DNA from: Candidatus Sumerlaeota bacterium
GTDB lineage: Bacteria > Sumerlaeota > Sumerlaeia > Sumerlaeales > Sumerlaeaceae
Reading direction: 5' to 3'
Assembly (NCBI GenBank): GCA_012513815.1
Contig: JAAZBM010000014.1
Coordinates: forward strand, 124,001-188,000
Length of the DNA stretch: 64,000 nt
How positions within the stretch are numbered: the stretch's first letter is position 1; every line of letters starts with the position of its first letter. Below the pieces are notes generated by a model that was given only the letters and a program-made list of their open reading frames with translations, was not told where the DNA came from and made no database searches. Shown here piece by piece: positions 25,500 through 34,303 of the stretch. The translations under genes and the position numbers were made by a program.

Positions 25500-25890
25500 G
25501 ATGCCTAAATGAGACAATAGCGCCAACGGGTTCGCCCGCTTTTGCGAGGATGCTTTACGGTTATATAGACCCGTCAATTCATCTAGCGTCATTAAGCTGA
25601 CAGACAAAGCATTCTCACGCAACTCAATGACATTTCTCAACCAGTATTTGATGACTTGTGCGCTAAAGGTTTGCGAATAAAGTCATTAGCGCCATACGAA
25701 AAAGCTTTTATCTCAACATCATCATCGGAGACTCCCATGCAAATCATGACTGGCATTGATGCAAGCTCTTGGTTTGATTTCCTTTTGAGAACCTCACGAC
25801 CGCTCGTGGCCACGAACACCTCGTATTCGTCTTTTGCAGAATCGAGTTATTGATAGCATTGTCGTCAACAATAATCACTTGCCTTAGCAT
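25500..25890 (-). pseudogene. Decayed response regulator-GGDEF (diguanylate cyclase) gene
   Basis: Reading leftward from ATG 25890, which has GGAGG 12 nt upstream, the frame begins MLRQVIIVDDNAINNSIL, a receiver-domain start. It then goes out of frame. The next piece, EVFVATSGREVLKRK, continues the receiver in another frame, but the central block with the phosphoacceptor Asp is missing. GVSDDDVEIKAFSYGANDFIRKPL matches the receiver end. A further frameshift leads to QVIKYWLRNVIELRENAL and DELTGLYNRKA, the classic start of a GGDEF domain, which stops after about 30 residues. At least two frameshifts, one internal deletion and a 3' truncation make it non-functional. The left boundary is approximate. 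Confidence 0.8.
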
Positions 25891-26191
25891 CACGAAACAC
25901 ACTCCTCCGGCATATCAGCGCGAAGTAGACAAGACAAGAACATGACAAGTGTCAACATAAGACAAAGGCTAATCTTTTTTACGAATTCAAACATCATATA
26001 CTGCGACTATTTAACCATACGACAACATTCTCATTATAACTAACATGATGCATCACTATAGTGTAAAGTGGAGACTTTGACTATTCTTCTTTTTGCATGA
26101 ATTTTGTCAATGAATGCTACTTTTCATAATTATAGCCGATAGAAAACAGAAACTGTTCAGGTATTATCTAGTCGGTAAAAGGCGTAGCTTG
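25891..26191. other. non-coding stretch upstream of the pseudogene
   Basis: About 300 AT-rich bases without a supported gene. They include a perfect palindrome CACTATAGTG (26054-26063) and a leftward TATAAT-like box (26033-26038) that could be the relic promoter of the decayed regulator gene. Nothing else was recognised. Confidence 0.5.
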
Positions 26192-27097
26192 TTAGCTTTT
26201 GAGGCCGCTACGGGCAATGCCCTCGATGAAGAACCGCTGCAGAAAGAAGAACACGAGAACCACCGGCAGAATGCAGAATGTGCTTGCCGCCATGAGTAGG
26301 TTAAAGTCGGAACCTGCTTCGCTTGTAAAAATAGACAGACCAACCATCAAGGTACGCATTTCAGGTTTACTGGTCACCACCAAAGGCCACAGCAGGCTGT
26401 TCCATGTGCCAATGAAACTGAAAATCCCGCTAGTAATCAGGATGGGCTTGCTCAGGGGCACCATGACTAGCCACAGAAACCGCCAACGCCCCGCGCCATC
26501 AATCTGCGATGCATCCCACAAATCGTTGGGAATGGTCATAAAGAACTGACGCATGAGGAAGATGCTGAACACACTCGCAAGCCACGGCACAACCAGAGCC
26601 TGCCACGTATCGAGCCAGCTAAGCCAGTTAAGGATGATGTAACTGGGAATCAGCAAAACCTGCCCGGGCACCATCATCGTCGCGATGATTAGGTAGAAAA
26701 ACAGGTGTTTCCCATAGAAGTTCATTCGAGCAAAAGGATAGGCAGCAAGAATACTGGTCAGCAAGCAGCCGGTGGTGGTCGCGACAGTGGTCCATATGCT
26801 CACCATGTAGTAGCCCGTGAAGCTGACTGGCGAAGGCTTGACCCAAGCGTCGATATAGTTACGCCAGAGGAATTTCTCCGGCCACCATGTCGGCGGATAG
26901 TTCATCGTTTCTTGAGTTTCCTTGAAGGAGCTGATGATCATCCAGTAGAATGGCAGAACCATAAAGAAGGCTCCGCTGAGCAGTATAATGTACATAATGG
27001 TACGCCACCATATTTTGGTGTTGACACCACGAATACGAAGACTCACATACCAGAGAATCAAAACAAGAAGTAACGCTGCCGCGATTTTCAGAACCAA
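26192..27097 (-). CDS. Sugar ABC transporter permease (MalG type), orphan
   Basis: A 301-residue CUT1 permease. WDASQIDGAGRWRFLWLVMVP is a recognisable EAA loop (about 204-224), although EAA itself has become WDA. It has an extra N-terminal hydrophobic segment (residues about 3-22) before the usual six. The start is TTG at 27097, immediately after the TAA of spmB, with AGGGAAAAG 8 nt upstream inside spmB; no earlier in-frame ATG exists. No MalF partner, binding protein or ATPase lies beside it. It is the last gene of the spmA-spmB-permease unit. Confidence 0.88.
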   Translation of the reverse strand: MVLKIAAALLLVLILWYVSLRIRGVNTKIWWRTIMYIILLSGAFFMVLPFYWMIISSFKETQETMNYPPTWWPEKFLWRNYIDAWVKPSPVSFTGYYMVSIWTTVATTTGCLLTSILAAYPFARMNFYGKHLFFYLIIATMMVPGQVLLIPSYIILNWLSWLDTWQALVVPWLASVFSIFLMRQFFMTIPNDLWDASQIDGAGRWRFLWLVMVPLSKPILITSGIFSFIGTWNSLLWPLVVTSKPEMRTLMVGLSIFTSEAGSDFNLLMAASTFCILPVVLVFFFLQRFFIEGIARSGLKS

Positions 27098-27652
27098 TTA
27101 TCTTTTCCCTATAAACAGCAGATTTGCCATAATTGCCGAGATGAGCACCGCTACGAATTCCGCGGAGAGTCCCGCGACAACGATGTGTCTGGACTTGGTG
27201 ATGCCAACCGCGCCCAAGTACACAGCAATCACATAGAACGTTGTTTCGGTGCTACCTTGCATGCACGAAGCCAAGAAGCCCTCGAAGCTGTCAGGGCCGA
27301 AGCGTTGGAAGATTTCCAACATGACGCCGCGTGCCGCCCCACCACTAAGCGGTTTGGTCAGGGCGAGCAAAACCAAATCAGGTGGGAAATACTTTTCGGG
27401 GATAATCAGGCCAATGATATAGTCCGATACAAACTGCATGGCGCCGCTCTCGCGGAAAATGGCGATGGCGGATAGGATAACCACAAGGTAAGGCATAATC
27501 ATCACGGCAGTGTTGAAGCCTTCCTTGGCACCCTCGACAAAAGAGGAGTAAACCTCGACTTTTTTGCAATAGCCATAAAGAACAATAATGAAGAACGTCA
27601 GCGGCATCAGCCAGCTGTTAAGGAGGTTTGCTAAGTCTTTGAACAGTTCCAT
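27098..27652 (-). CDS. spmB: Spore maturation protein B family (nucleoside-recognition) membrane protein
   Basis: A 184-residue polytopic membrane protein with the SpmB/YjiG pattern: SSFVEGAKEGFNTAVMIMPYLV (about 36-57), LTKPLSGGAARG (about 98-109) and GSTETTFYVIAVYLGAVGI (about 133-151). The family occurs in sporulating and many non-sporulating bacteria; its transport role is not established. It follows spmA by 18 bp and precedes the permease with no gap. Confidence 0.92.
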   Translation of the reverse strand: MELFKDLANLLNSWLMPLTFFIIVLYGYCKKVEVYSSFVEGAKEGFNTAVMIMPYLVVILSAIAIFRESGAMQFVSDYIIGLIIPEKYFPPDLVLLALTKPLSGGAARGVMLEIFQRFGPDSFEGFLASCMQGSTETTFYVIAVYLGAVGITKSRHIVVAGLSAEFVAVLISAIMANLLFIGKR

Positions 27653-27670
27653 CGTATGCTCGCTCCCCCG

Positions 27671-28450
27671 CTACTTGTTTTCTTCAGAAGCGCGCAGAGC
27701 TTCTTCTAATGGGACAATCGGTGTATCGGGCGTAAATTTCTCGAGGATTCGGCAGAGAATGAATGCCGTCGCCAAACCGAAGCATGCGGCGATATACATT
27801 GGCACCATGAACTCCATCGGGCGATCCGAGCCATTGGAGATACGATAACCGATGATGGTCGCAGGCATGATGACCATGCTCGCGAGGTTGAGCGAAACGA
27901 ACAAACAAATAGCATTGGAGGCTGTCGTTTTGTCACCATTGAGTGTTTGCAATTCCTTCATTGCCTTGATTGCCAGTGGCGTCGCGGCATTATCGAGTCC
28001 CATCATATTGGCAGCGAAAGTCATCAGCATTGCGCCTGACGCCGGGTGTTCGATGGGGACGGTCGGAAATAGGAATCTAAAAAGTGGGCGGAGAGCACGT
28101 GCCAACAGAAGCAGCATACCGCTCTTTTCGGCAATTTTCACCATACCAAGCCACAGAGCCATAATACCAATTAGGTCAAGGCACATACCGATAGCACCGG
28201 TTTTGGTTTTGCCGGAGGCATCTGTGTAGCTGATGGACACGGCATTGAATGCTGCAGACGTCAGACGATTGCCGGAATCAGAAAAGGCTTTGAGTTTTTC
28301 TCTGAATGTTTCGTACTTGACAACGGTTTCGGTTTGTTTGCCATCGATTTCTTTGATAACAGTCTCGCCGACATAAGTCCGGTGTAAGGCCGTGCCAAAG
28401 CCAGCCAAAAGGCCAACAATCATCAAAAAAGCCCAAATATGGTTAAGCAC
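27671..28450 (-). CDS. spmA: Spore maturation protein A family (nucleoside-recognition) membrane protein
   Basis: A 259-residue membrane protein. HPASGAMLMTFAANMMGLDNAATPLAIKAM (split at about 138-167) is the SpmA signature with NMxGLxNAATP, and GMCLDLIGIMALWLGMVKIAEKSG precedes it. A roughly 40-residue hydrophilic loop with KQTETVVKYETF follows the first membrane segment. The start is GTG at 28450 with AGGAG 7 nt upstream. SpmA and SpmB usually act as a pair, as the 18-bp spacing here suggests. Confidence 0.92.
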   Translation of the reverse strand: MLNHIWAFLMIVGLLAGFGTALHRTYVGETVIKEIDGKQTETVVKYETFREKLKAFSDSGNRLTSAAFNAVSISYTDASGKTKTGAIGMCLDLIGIMALWLGMVKIAEKSGMLLLLARALRPLFRFLFPTVPIEHPASGAMLMTFAANMMGLDNAATPLAIKAMKELQTLNGDKTTASNAICLFVSLNLASMVIMPATIIGYRISNGSDRPMEFMVPMYIAACFGLATAFILCRILEKFTPDTPIVPLEEALRASEENK

Positions 28451-28630
28451 ATTTCATCTCCTATGTCTGGTTATTTCAGTCATTCTACATGATTTTACAG
28501 TAAAAATCAAGCAAAAACTGTGTTATAAAAATGAGAACGACAGCGTAAAGAAGATATAATTATTCCGGTTATGTATTTTAATGTATACATGGTATATATA
28601 AGAAAAACCAACCTTCCACAGGAAGCCTAA
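28451..28630. promoter_or_regulatory. divergent intergenic region spmA / MacB-like permease
   Basis: These 180 AT-rich bases contain a perfect -10 hexamer TATAAT at 28555-28560 on the plus strand, but no good -35 at the right distance. It must hold promoters for both divergent genes. Confidence 0.35.
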
Positions 28631-29863
28631 ATGTTATTCTGGACAATTATCAAATCAGCACTTAAGAGTATTGTTGCCAACAAAATGCGGTCTTTTTTGA
28701 CGATTTTGGGCATCATCATCGGCATTGCTTCGGTTATTACAATGCTCGGATTTGGGCAAGGTTTGCGTGACCAGATCGTTTCCTCGATGCGCCGTTTTGG
28801 TACCAATATGCTGACAATTCGCCCCGAATGGCGTCGTGACGCAAGTGGCGCGCGCTCGGGGAACTTTCAAACGCTCAAGGTTTCCGATGCGGAAACGCTG
28901 TTGCGCGAACTCCCGGAAGTGGTAATGGTTTCGCCGGAACTCAGCACCTCGTGCCAGTTGAAGTTTATGAACGCTAATGACCGCATGACGGTGTATGGTG
29001 TGGCTCCGACGATTTTTGCCATCAGAAATTACGAACTTGAGAATGGCCGCACTTTTACCGATGATGAAATCACCCGTGGCGACCGTGTCGTTGTCCTCGG
29101 TGCCAAGGCCGCGACGACCTTGTTTGAAGATGCAGTCGTCGAACCGCTTGGACAAACAGTCAAAATCAGCAATCGAAACTTCCGAATTATCGGTGTGACC
29201 AAACCCAAGGACGAGTGGTCCGACAATTGCGCGTTTATCCCCATTACGACTCATGCGCGGCAAATCAGCGGCGCCACGAATGTCAATCAAATTTATTTAA
29301 AAATCGGCGACAAGTACGACCTTGACAAGGCGCAAGAATCTGTGACAGCAGTCATGCGCCGTCTGCATCATATGCAGGCCAATGATGAGAATGACTTCCG
29401 AATCCGTAATAGGCAGGAAGCGCTCGACAGCCTGAACATGGTCGGCACGGTGTTGCGCATTTTGCTTGGCGGCATCGCAGGAATCGCCTTGTTTGTTGGC
29501 GGCATCAACATTATGAATATCATGTTAGTGACGGTGACGGAGCGAACCCGCGAGATTGGCATCAGAAAAGCGATTGGCGCACGCAAAGGCGCGATTTTAT
29601 CGCAATTCATGATCGAGTCCGTAGTGATGTCCTGTTTAGGTGGGCTGATTGGCATCCTGTTAGGGGCCGGATTGCTTGAGTTTGTGAACTACAGAGTCCC
29701 CCTGATGGGCGAAGGACAATATGCCAGTTTCTATGCGCCGTTGGACCCCTTCTATGTTGCGCTATCCTTCTGTTTCTCGGCATTGGTTGGAATCTTTTTT
29801 GGTATTTACCCGGCGAGAAAAGCCGCCTCGCTCGACCCCATCGAAGCTCTCCGGTATGAGTAA
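28631..29863 (+). CDS. MacB-like ABC transporter permease (FtsX/MacB_PCD), first copy
   Basis: A 410-residue protein with one N-terminal membrane segment (about 17-37), a large periplasmic MacB_PCD domain and three C-terminal segments (about 275-300, 325-355, 370-395) forming the FtsX domain. RTREIGIRKAIGARKGAIL (about 302-320) and YPARKAASLDPIEALRYE at the end are diagnostic. It lacks the ATPase domain fused in true MacB. No ATPase or adaptor is adjacent; a close relative at 46.3 kb lies in a full export locus. It may serve lipoprotein, peptide or antibiotic export. AGGAAG precedes the ATG. Confidence 0.9.
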   Translation: MLFWTIIKSALKSIVANKMRSFLTILGIIIGIASVITMLGFGQGLRDQIVSSMRRFGTNMLTIRPEWRRDASGARSGNFQTLKVSDAETLLRELPEVVMVSPELSTSCQLKFMNANDRMTVYGVAPTIFAIRNYELENGRTFTDDEITRGDRVVVLGAKAATTLFEDAVVEPLGQTVKISNRNFRIIGVTKPKDEWSDNCAFIPITTHARQISGATNVNQIYLKIGDKYDLDKAQESVTAVMRRLHHMQANDENDFRIRNRQEALDSLNMVGTVLRILLGGIAGIALFVGGINIMNIMLVTVTERTREIGIRKAIGARKGAILSQFMIESVVMSCLGGLIGILLGAGLLEFVNYRVPLMGEGQYASFYAPLDPFYVALSFCFSALVGIFFGIYPARKAASLDPIEALRYE

Positions 29864-29928
29864 TAGCCGTAGGATGACGATGTGATATCGGCACATAGAA
29901 TAATAACGAATGAAGGAACTGTGAAAGA

Positions 29929-30471
29929 ATGAGCTTGTCTGACAGCATGGACACCACAAAATTTGATAAACTGGAGAACGCGAAGTTCATCGGAATGGAG
30001 TTCGCCACTTGGTTGTGTTGTCTGAGCCAAAAGAATAATGGCCGCATTAAGTTAGAAAACCTTGCGCCGTTTGATTTGTTCTTCGAGTCGCCAATACAGT
30101 TTTATAGTGATATCGGCGATACGACCATCGCTGTGCTCAAAGGTTCTCTGCCCATTGATTCGCCCGAGGCGTATCAGGCACTCAGAGAAGGCAAGACAAT
30201 CGCGAAAGCGGCGTTACGGTTTATTTTTCAGAATCAGACTTATACCCTGACGTTGGACGCCGGGCGAATGTTGGTCAGCGGTCTAAAAGTTCCGATGCCG
30301 GCAAATGTGAGCGTCGACAATTATCTGGACATCCGGCTCGAACGGCTGGAGGAATTTGACCATTTCATGAATGTTTTGTTCAAGAATTATCTTGCCTTGC
30401 GTTGTGACGAGAAGAAGTGGTCCGGCGTTTGCAAGACTATTAAAGAATGGATTGACGGCTTTCAGGCTTGA
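29929..30471 (+). CDS. Uncharacterised cytosolic protein
   Basis: A 180-residue soluble protein with no signal peptide. Blocks such as FIGMEFATWLCCLSQKNNG (about 20-38), PIDSPEAYQALREGKTIAKAALRF, LTLDAGRMLVSGLKVP and LFKNYLALRCDEKKW recall proteins annotated as RdgC-like in delta-proteobacteria and other lineages. I hold that resemblance loosely, because it comes from pattern memory only. The gene is 65 bp after the permease and its stop overlaps the methyltransferase start (TGATG), so it is probably translated together with the methyltransferase and the glycosyltransferase. Confidence 0.6.
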   Translation: MSLSDSMDTTKFDKLENAKFIGMEFATWLCCLSQKNNGRIKLENLAPFDLFFESPIQFYSDIGDTTIAVLKGSLPIDSPEAYQALREGKTIAKAALRFIFQNQTYTLTLDAGRMLVSGLKVPMPANVSVDNYLDIRLERLEEFDHFMNVLFKNYLALRCDEKKWSGVCKTIKEWIDGFQA

Positions 30472-31307
30472 TGGACGATTACAAGCGTATACGCGAGGCG
30501 CGCAAGTCGCAGACACAATACTGGGACGCGAATCTTGACCCGGATAATCAAAGCGGATCCTCCGATAATAAAGTGGACTTTGATGCAGAATTGCCTTTCT
30601 ATCTGTGTCCCGACCAGCGGACAGCACTGGATGAAATGCAACCGTTGCAAGACAAGCTTATGTTGGAAATCGGAGCCGGACTGGGGATGAATGCGCGTTG
30701 GTGCCGTGCCGCCGGAGCCCGAGTTGTGGCAACAGATATCTCGCAAGAACGCCTGTCTGCCTTGCGGAATTTGCCACCGGGCAACACCACCACAACCAAG
30801 CCAACCCATCCACTGCTGTGCGTCAGAGCTAAGGCAGAAGCATTGCCATTTCGACGAGATGTATTCGAACTTGAATATGTCAAGGCAGTGTTGATTCATA
30901 CCGAACTCGAACAGGCCAGCCGCGAGATGGAACGGGTTCTTAGCGACACGGGCAAGGTGGTGATTGTGGAACCCATGGACGCGAATCCGTTTGTCAACCT
31001 GTATCGCAAAACACTGGCACCGAAGATTTGGCAAAGCATTACGATATATTTTTCGCCACGCGAGATACAAACTCTCAAACGGACCTTCTCCAATGCAGTC
31101 GAACACCGGTTCTATCTGTTTTCGTTTCTCGCGTTTGTGTTTCAGTTTGCTGTCAGGATGCCCGAATGCTTCCGCTTTTTCCATTCGCTTCTCGGAGCTG
31201 TCGACCGCTGTTTGTTTTGCCTATTCCCCTTCCTCAAGCGCTACGCATGGTTTGTGTTAGTCACGGGAGGCAAGAATCGCACGGACAGGAGCACAACAAA
31301 GGAATGA
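30471..31307 (+). CDS. SAM-dependent methyltransferase (class I)
   Basis: A 278-residue class I methyltransferase. MLEIGAGLGMNARWC (about 63-77) is motif I, ARVVATDIS gives the acidic residue binding the SAM ribose, and LEYVKAVLIHTELEQA plus KVVIVEPMDANPF follow as motifs II and III. A hydrophobic stretch near the C-terminus (about 205-235) could anchor it to the membrane. It overlaps its neighbours on both sides by 1-4 bp. The glycan- or lipid-modifying role is inferred from the downstream glycosyltransferase. Confidence 0.85.
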   Translation: MDDYKRIREARKSQTQYWDANLDPDNQSGSSDNKVDFDAELPFYLCPDQRTALDEMQPLQDKLMLEIGAGLGMNARWCRAAGARVVATDISQERLSALRNLPPGNTTTTKPTHPLLCVRAKAEALPFRRDVFELEYVKAVLIHTELEQASREMERVLSDTGKVVIVEPMDANPFVNLYRKTLAPKIWQSITIYFSPREIQTLKRTFSNAVEHRFYLFSFLAFVFQFAVRMPECFRFFHSLLGAVDRCLFCLFPFLKRYAWFVLVTGGKNRTDRSTTKE

Positions 31308-32521
31308 AGATTTTTGTCCTTGTCCATAATATGCCCAATCATGGTAGCTGGTTTCGAGCGTTGGAGATTGCCAGACGCATGGCGCAACGCGGTCATGAAG
31401 TGACGATGGTCGGCACAAGCGCCGAAAAGTATTACCGTCCTCGGACACGCACAACTCCTGATAATGTGACAATTGTCGAGTGTGGGAATTTCGCGTTCTT
31501 CAACGACAAACAAGAAGGATGGGGACTGTTCGACATTTTCACGCGGCTCGGGCTCATCCTCAAGCATCGCCCTGATTTCGTGTACGCCTTCAGCCATAAA
31601 CCATGTTGCGTTCTGCCCGGACTTCTGGCGAAACTCTTCGGGGCAAAGTTAGCCATCGACTGGAGCGACTGGTGGGGCGGACACGAAGGGTTATTCCAAT
31701 CCTATGTCATTCCGTCATTTGCCTTCAAGTCCCTACCACGAATCGTGCGTTTTTTGCGCCGCATTGTGTTTGCCATCGACAGCTACTGCGAGCCACGATG
31801 CCTGCGGTTCGCCAACTATGTTACACTCATAAGTCAAGCCTACTATGAACACCCGGGCAGTCCCAAAAATCTGAGAGACAAATCAATTGTTTTCTACAGT
31901 GGCTCAGACTTGGTTGGCATCACACCGATGGAGAAAAGCGGCGCACGTGCCCAACTGCGTGATGTGCTATCAGGTATCCCCCAAGGGGCGTTTATCCTTG
32001 GATACATCGCGAACTTCAACCCTGACGAGGCGCTGATGCTAAACGCTTTTGCGAAGGTATGTGCGCAACGCAATGACGTGTGGCTACTTGCTGTTGGCGC
32101 CGGCTTTGAACAAGTCACACCAACCATTCATAACGCCATCAATCACCGCATCTGCCATGTGGGTTATCGCCCCTTCGAGGAGTTGCCACAACTGCTCGGA
32201 GCTTGCGACATTCTCCTGTTGCCATTGGACGACAGGCAGCTGAACCGCGCCCGGTATCCCCACAAGATGAGCGATTATGTGGCGGCGGGTCGCCCCATCG
32301 TTACGTGCGATGTGGGAATAGCCGGAACGCTCATGCATCAGTATGATGTGAAGTATGTTTGCGAACCAAATGCTAAGGCTTTCGCGGAGACAATTTTGCG
32401 GGTGCTTGAACATCCGGCGGAGTTGGAAGCGGTCGGGGCTGCGAACCGTAAAACGGCGGAAGCGTATTGGGACTGGGACCGTCTTTGCGACCGGTTGTTT
32501 GAGTTCTTCGAAATCCGCTAA
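31304..32521 (+). CDS. Glycosyltransferase family 4-type protein
   Basis: A 405-residue GT-B enzyme. MKIFVLVHNMPNHGSWFRALEIARRMAQRGHEV is the typical GT4 N-terminus (split over residues 1-33). The acceptor domain has FVYAFSHKPCCVLPGLLAKLFGAKLAIDWSDWWGG. The C-terminal donor domain includes LGYIANFNPDEALML and LLPLDDRQLNRARYPHKMSDYVAAGRPIV. The start at 31304 overlaps the methyltransferase stop (ATGA); the longer in-frame reading from 31028 lies wholly in that gene and is rejected. It is likely cytosolic and builds a surface glycan; donor and acceptor are unknown. Confidence 0.9.
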   Translation: MKIFVLVHNMPNHGSWFRALEIARRMAQRGHEVTMVGTSAEKYYRPRTRTTPDNVTIVECGNFAFFNDKQEGWGLFDIFTRLGLILKHRPDFVYAFSHKPCCVLPGLLAKLFGAKLAIDWSDWWGGHEGLFQSYVIPSFAFKSLPRIVRFLRRIVFAIDSYCEPRCLRFANYVTLISQAYYEHPGSPKNLRDKSIVFYSGSDLVGITPMEKSGARAQLRDVLSGIPQGAFILGYIANFNPDEALMLNAFAKVCAQRNDVWLLAVGAGFEQVTPTIHNAINHRICHVGYRPFEELPQLLGACDILLLPLDDRQLNRARYPHKMSDYVAAGRPIVTCDVGIAGTLMHQYDVKYVCEPNAKAFAETILRVLEHPAELEAVGAANRKTAEAYWDWDRLCDRLFEFFEIR

Positions 32522-32525
32522 ACGA

Positions 32526-33719
32526 CTACAAAGCCTTGAGGATTGTCTCGCAAACTTCCATCACATTCTGGGAAGTCATCGTGGGGTACAAAGGCAAAGT
32601 CAGTTCCCTTGCGGCAAAGGCTGCCGCATTCGGATTCTTGCTCACAGGTTTATCGCTCCATGCGGACATGGACGAAAGTGGCCGATAATGATGCGAAGTC
32701 TGAATCCGCTTTTCCGCCAGAATCGCAGCGATGCGCAAGCGTTGTTCTGTGTCCGCGCATATCATAGGTAAAATGTGAGCCGAAGCTGTTGCGGCAATCT
32801 GCCCTTCATTGGCGCAATCGGCAAAACAGACATGAATTCCCTTTTGATGATGTAGAGTCTTGACGTAGAGCGCATAAGCTTGACGCCTTTTGTCGTTGCC
32901 CTCCCGCAACTTGTCAAGTTGCGCCAGACCAAGCGCGGCCGCGATTTCAGAAAAACGGTAATTGTGTCCATGCAGAACCACATCATACTCGCCCATGCGT
33001 CCCGTATGTCGGTCATAGGTCGTGGAAGTCATACCATGCGAGCGCATCAACTTAGCGCGACTCCAATCCTCTTCCGATTTGCATGCGATGAGGCCGCCTT
33101 CGCCCGTCGATAGGTTCTTGTTGGAAAAGAAGGAGAAACAAGAGTAATCGCCTCGAGAGCCGAAAGGCTCCGTTGTGTTGTCATAACAGCCGCCGACGGC
33201 ATGCGCAGCATCCTCGATGATAGAAACATTGCAATCCTTGATGACATCCGCGATGGATGTCAAGGCGTCGAATCCGGCATAATGAACAGGAATGACGGCG
33301 GCAACTCTCGCCCCATACAGACTCATTTTTTCCGACAAATCAGAGGCAGACATCAATGGGCAAACGGGAGATTCTGCATCGACAAAATCGACAGTCGCAC
33401 CGGCGGAGATTACAGCATTGGCAGTAGCGGCAAATGTCAAATCCGGCACCAACACCACAGGCTGTAAACCATCATGATCCGCATTGGAACGCCATTTTTC
33501 GACAGCAAGACGAACCGCAAGTTCCAAAGCGCAAGTGCAGTTGGTGACAGCCAAACAATGCATTTTTTCTTGCAATATTCTATCTTGAAATGCCGCTTCA
33601 AACGCAGCAACTTTTGGACCCATGGTCAGCCATTTGGAGTCAAGAACACTCTGAACGGCGCGTGCTTCCGCGTCGTCATAGTTCAAGTCAAAAAGAGGAA
33701 TATGCCATGAGTCATTCAT
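32526..33719 (-). CDS. DegT/DnrJ/EryC1/StrS aminotransferase
   Basis: A 397-residue PLP-dependent sugar aminotransferase. IPLFDLNYDDAEARAV is the family N-terminus, VPDLTFAATANAVISAGA the conserved substrate loop, and IIEDAAHAVGG (about 167-177) contributes the PLP-ring Asp. The Schiff-base Lys is K201 in FFSNKNLSTGEGG, and HGHNYRFSEIAAALG is diagnostic. Such enzymes make amino sugars from keto-sugar nucleotides for surface polysaccharides. It converges on the glycosyltransferase with only 4 bp between the stops and lies 30 bp downstream of a small membrane-protein gene on the same strand. Confidence 0.93.
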   Translation of the reverse strand: MNDSWHIPLFDLNYDDAEARAVQSVLDSKWLTMGPKVAAFEAAFQDRILQEKMHCLAVTNCTCALELAVRLAVEKWRSNADHDGLQPVVLVPDLTFAATANAVISAGATVDFVDAESPVCPLMSASDLSEKMSLYGARVAAVIPVHYAGFDALTSIADVIKDCNVSIIEDAAHAVGGCYDNTTEPFGSRGDYSCFSFFSNKNLSTGEGGLIACKSEEDWSRAKLMRSHGMTSTTYDRHTGRMGEYDVVLHGHNYRFSEIAAALGLAQLDKLREGNDKRRQAYALYVKTLHHQKGIHVCFADCANEGQIAATASAHILPMICADTEQRLRIAAILAEKRIQTSHHYRPLSSMSAWSDKPVSKNPNAAAFAARELTLPLYPTMTSQNVMEVCETILKAL

Positions 33720-33749
33720 CGAATAGTCGTTTCTGTATTCGCAAAGAGA

Positions 33750-34187
33750 TTAAAAATCATCCGCATCGCCAAGACGGCGTAACTCATCAAGCAGCTCACG
33801 TCGCTGAGCCTCAAGAGAATAAATTGCATCGTGCCCGGCCTTGACGGAACGCACAGTGACTGTTCGGTAAAAGACCCAACGCATTGTCCAGAAAGTAGCA
33901 TACCAACCCAATAGCAAACCGAACAATGGCAGATAGGTAACCGTTTTCTCAAAAGCACCGGAGGTCAGCCAATCATTACTAAAGAACTTTGTCTGGATAT
34001 AGGAGGAAAAGGAAGGCCAGACCATAACAAGAATCAATAGTATCGTAATCAACAATGTCCACATCCACGAATACACCGGAAAAGTGACCGGTTTGGACCC
34101 TGCGGACAACCGGTTGGCGTCAATAACTTCTGTTATTTCCTTGTTCAAAACAGCAATCTGCGATTGTAGCTCTGTTCGAGTTGACAT
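33750..34187 (-). CDS. Small membrane protein with two transmembrane segments
   Basis: A 145-residue protein of no recognised family. The N-terminal part (1-30) and C-terminal part (about 110-145) are charged and helical, the latter likely coiled-coil (SLEAQRRELLDELRRL). Two hydrophobic segments lie at about 40-65 and 85-108. AAGGAG precedes the start at a somewhat long spacing (11 nt). It is 30 bp upstream of the aminotransferase gene and probably co-transcribed; its role is unknown. Confidence 0.65.
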   Translation of the reverse strand: MSTRTELQSQIAVLNKEITEVIDANRLSAGSKPVTFPVYSWMWTLLITILLILVMVWPSFSSYIQTKFFSNDWLTSGAFEKTVTYLPLFGLLLGWYATFWTMRWVFYRTVTVRSVKAGHDAIYSLEAQRRELLDELRRLGDADDF

Positions 34188-34303
34188 CTATGCTGATTCT
34201 CCTTAGGTATATAGATACATCTTATGTCCGGCAATTTTCACATTGCATTAATTCTCCCATTTTTCATATGTTTACTTTATAAACCAAAGTAAGGAAAACA
34301 CCA

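Noticed and set aside
25900-26191. Possible tRNA or small RNA gene in the largest non-coding stretch
   Set aside because: No cloverleaf or T-arm motif was seen; the palindrome there is only 10 bp.
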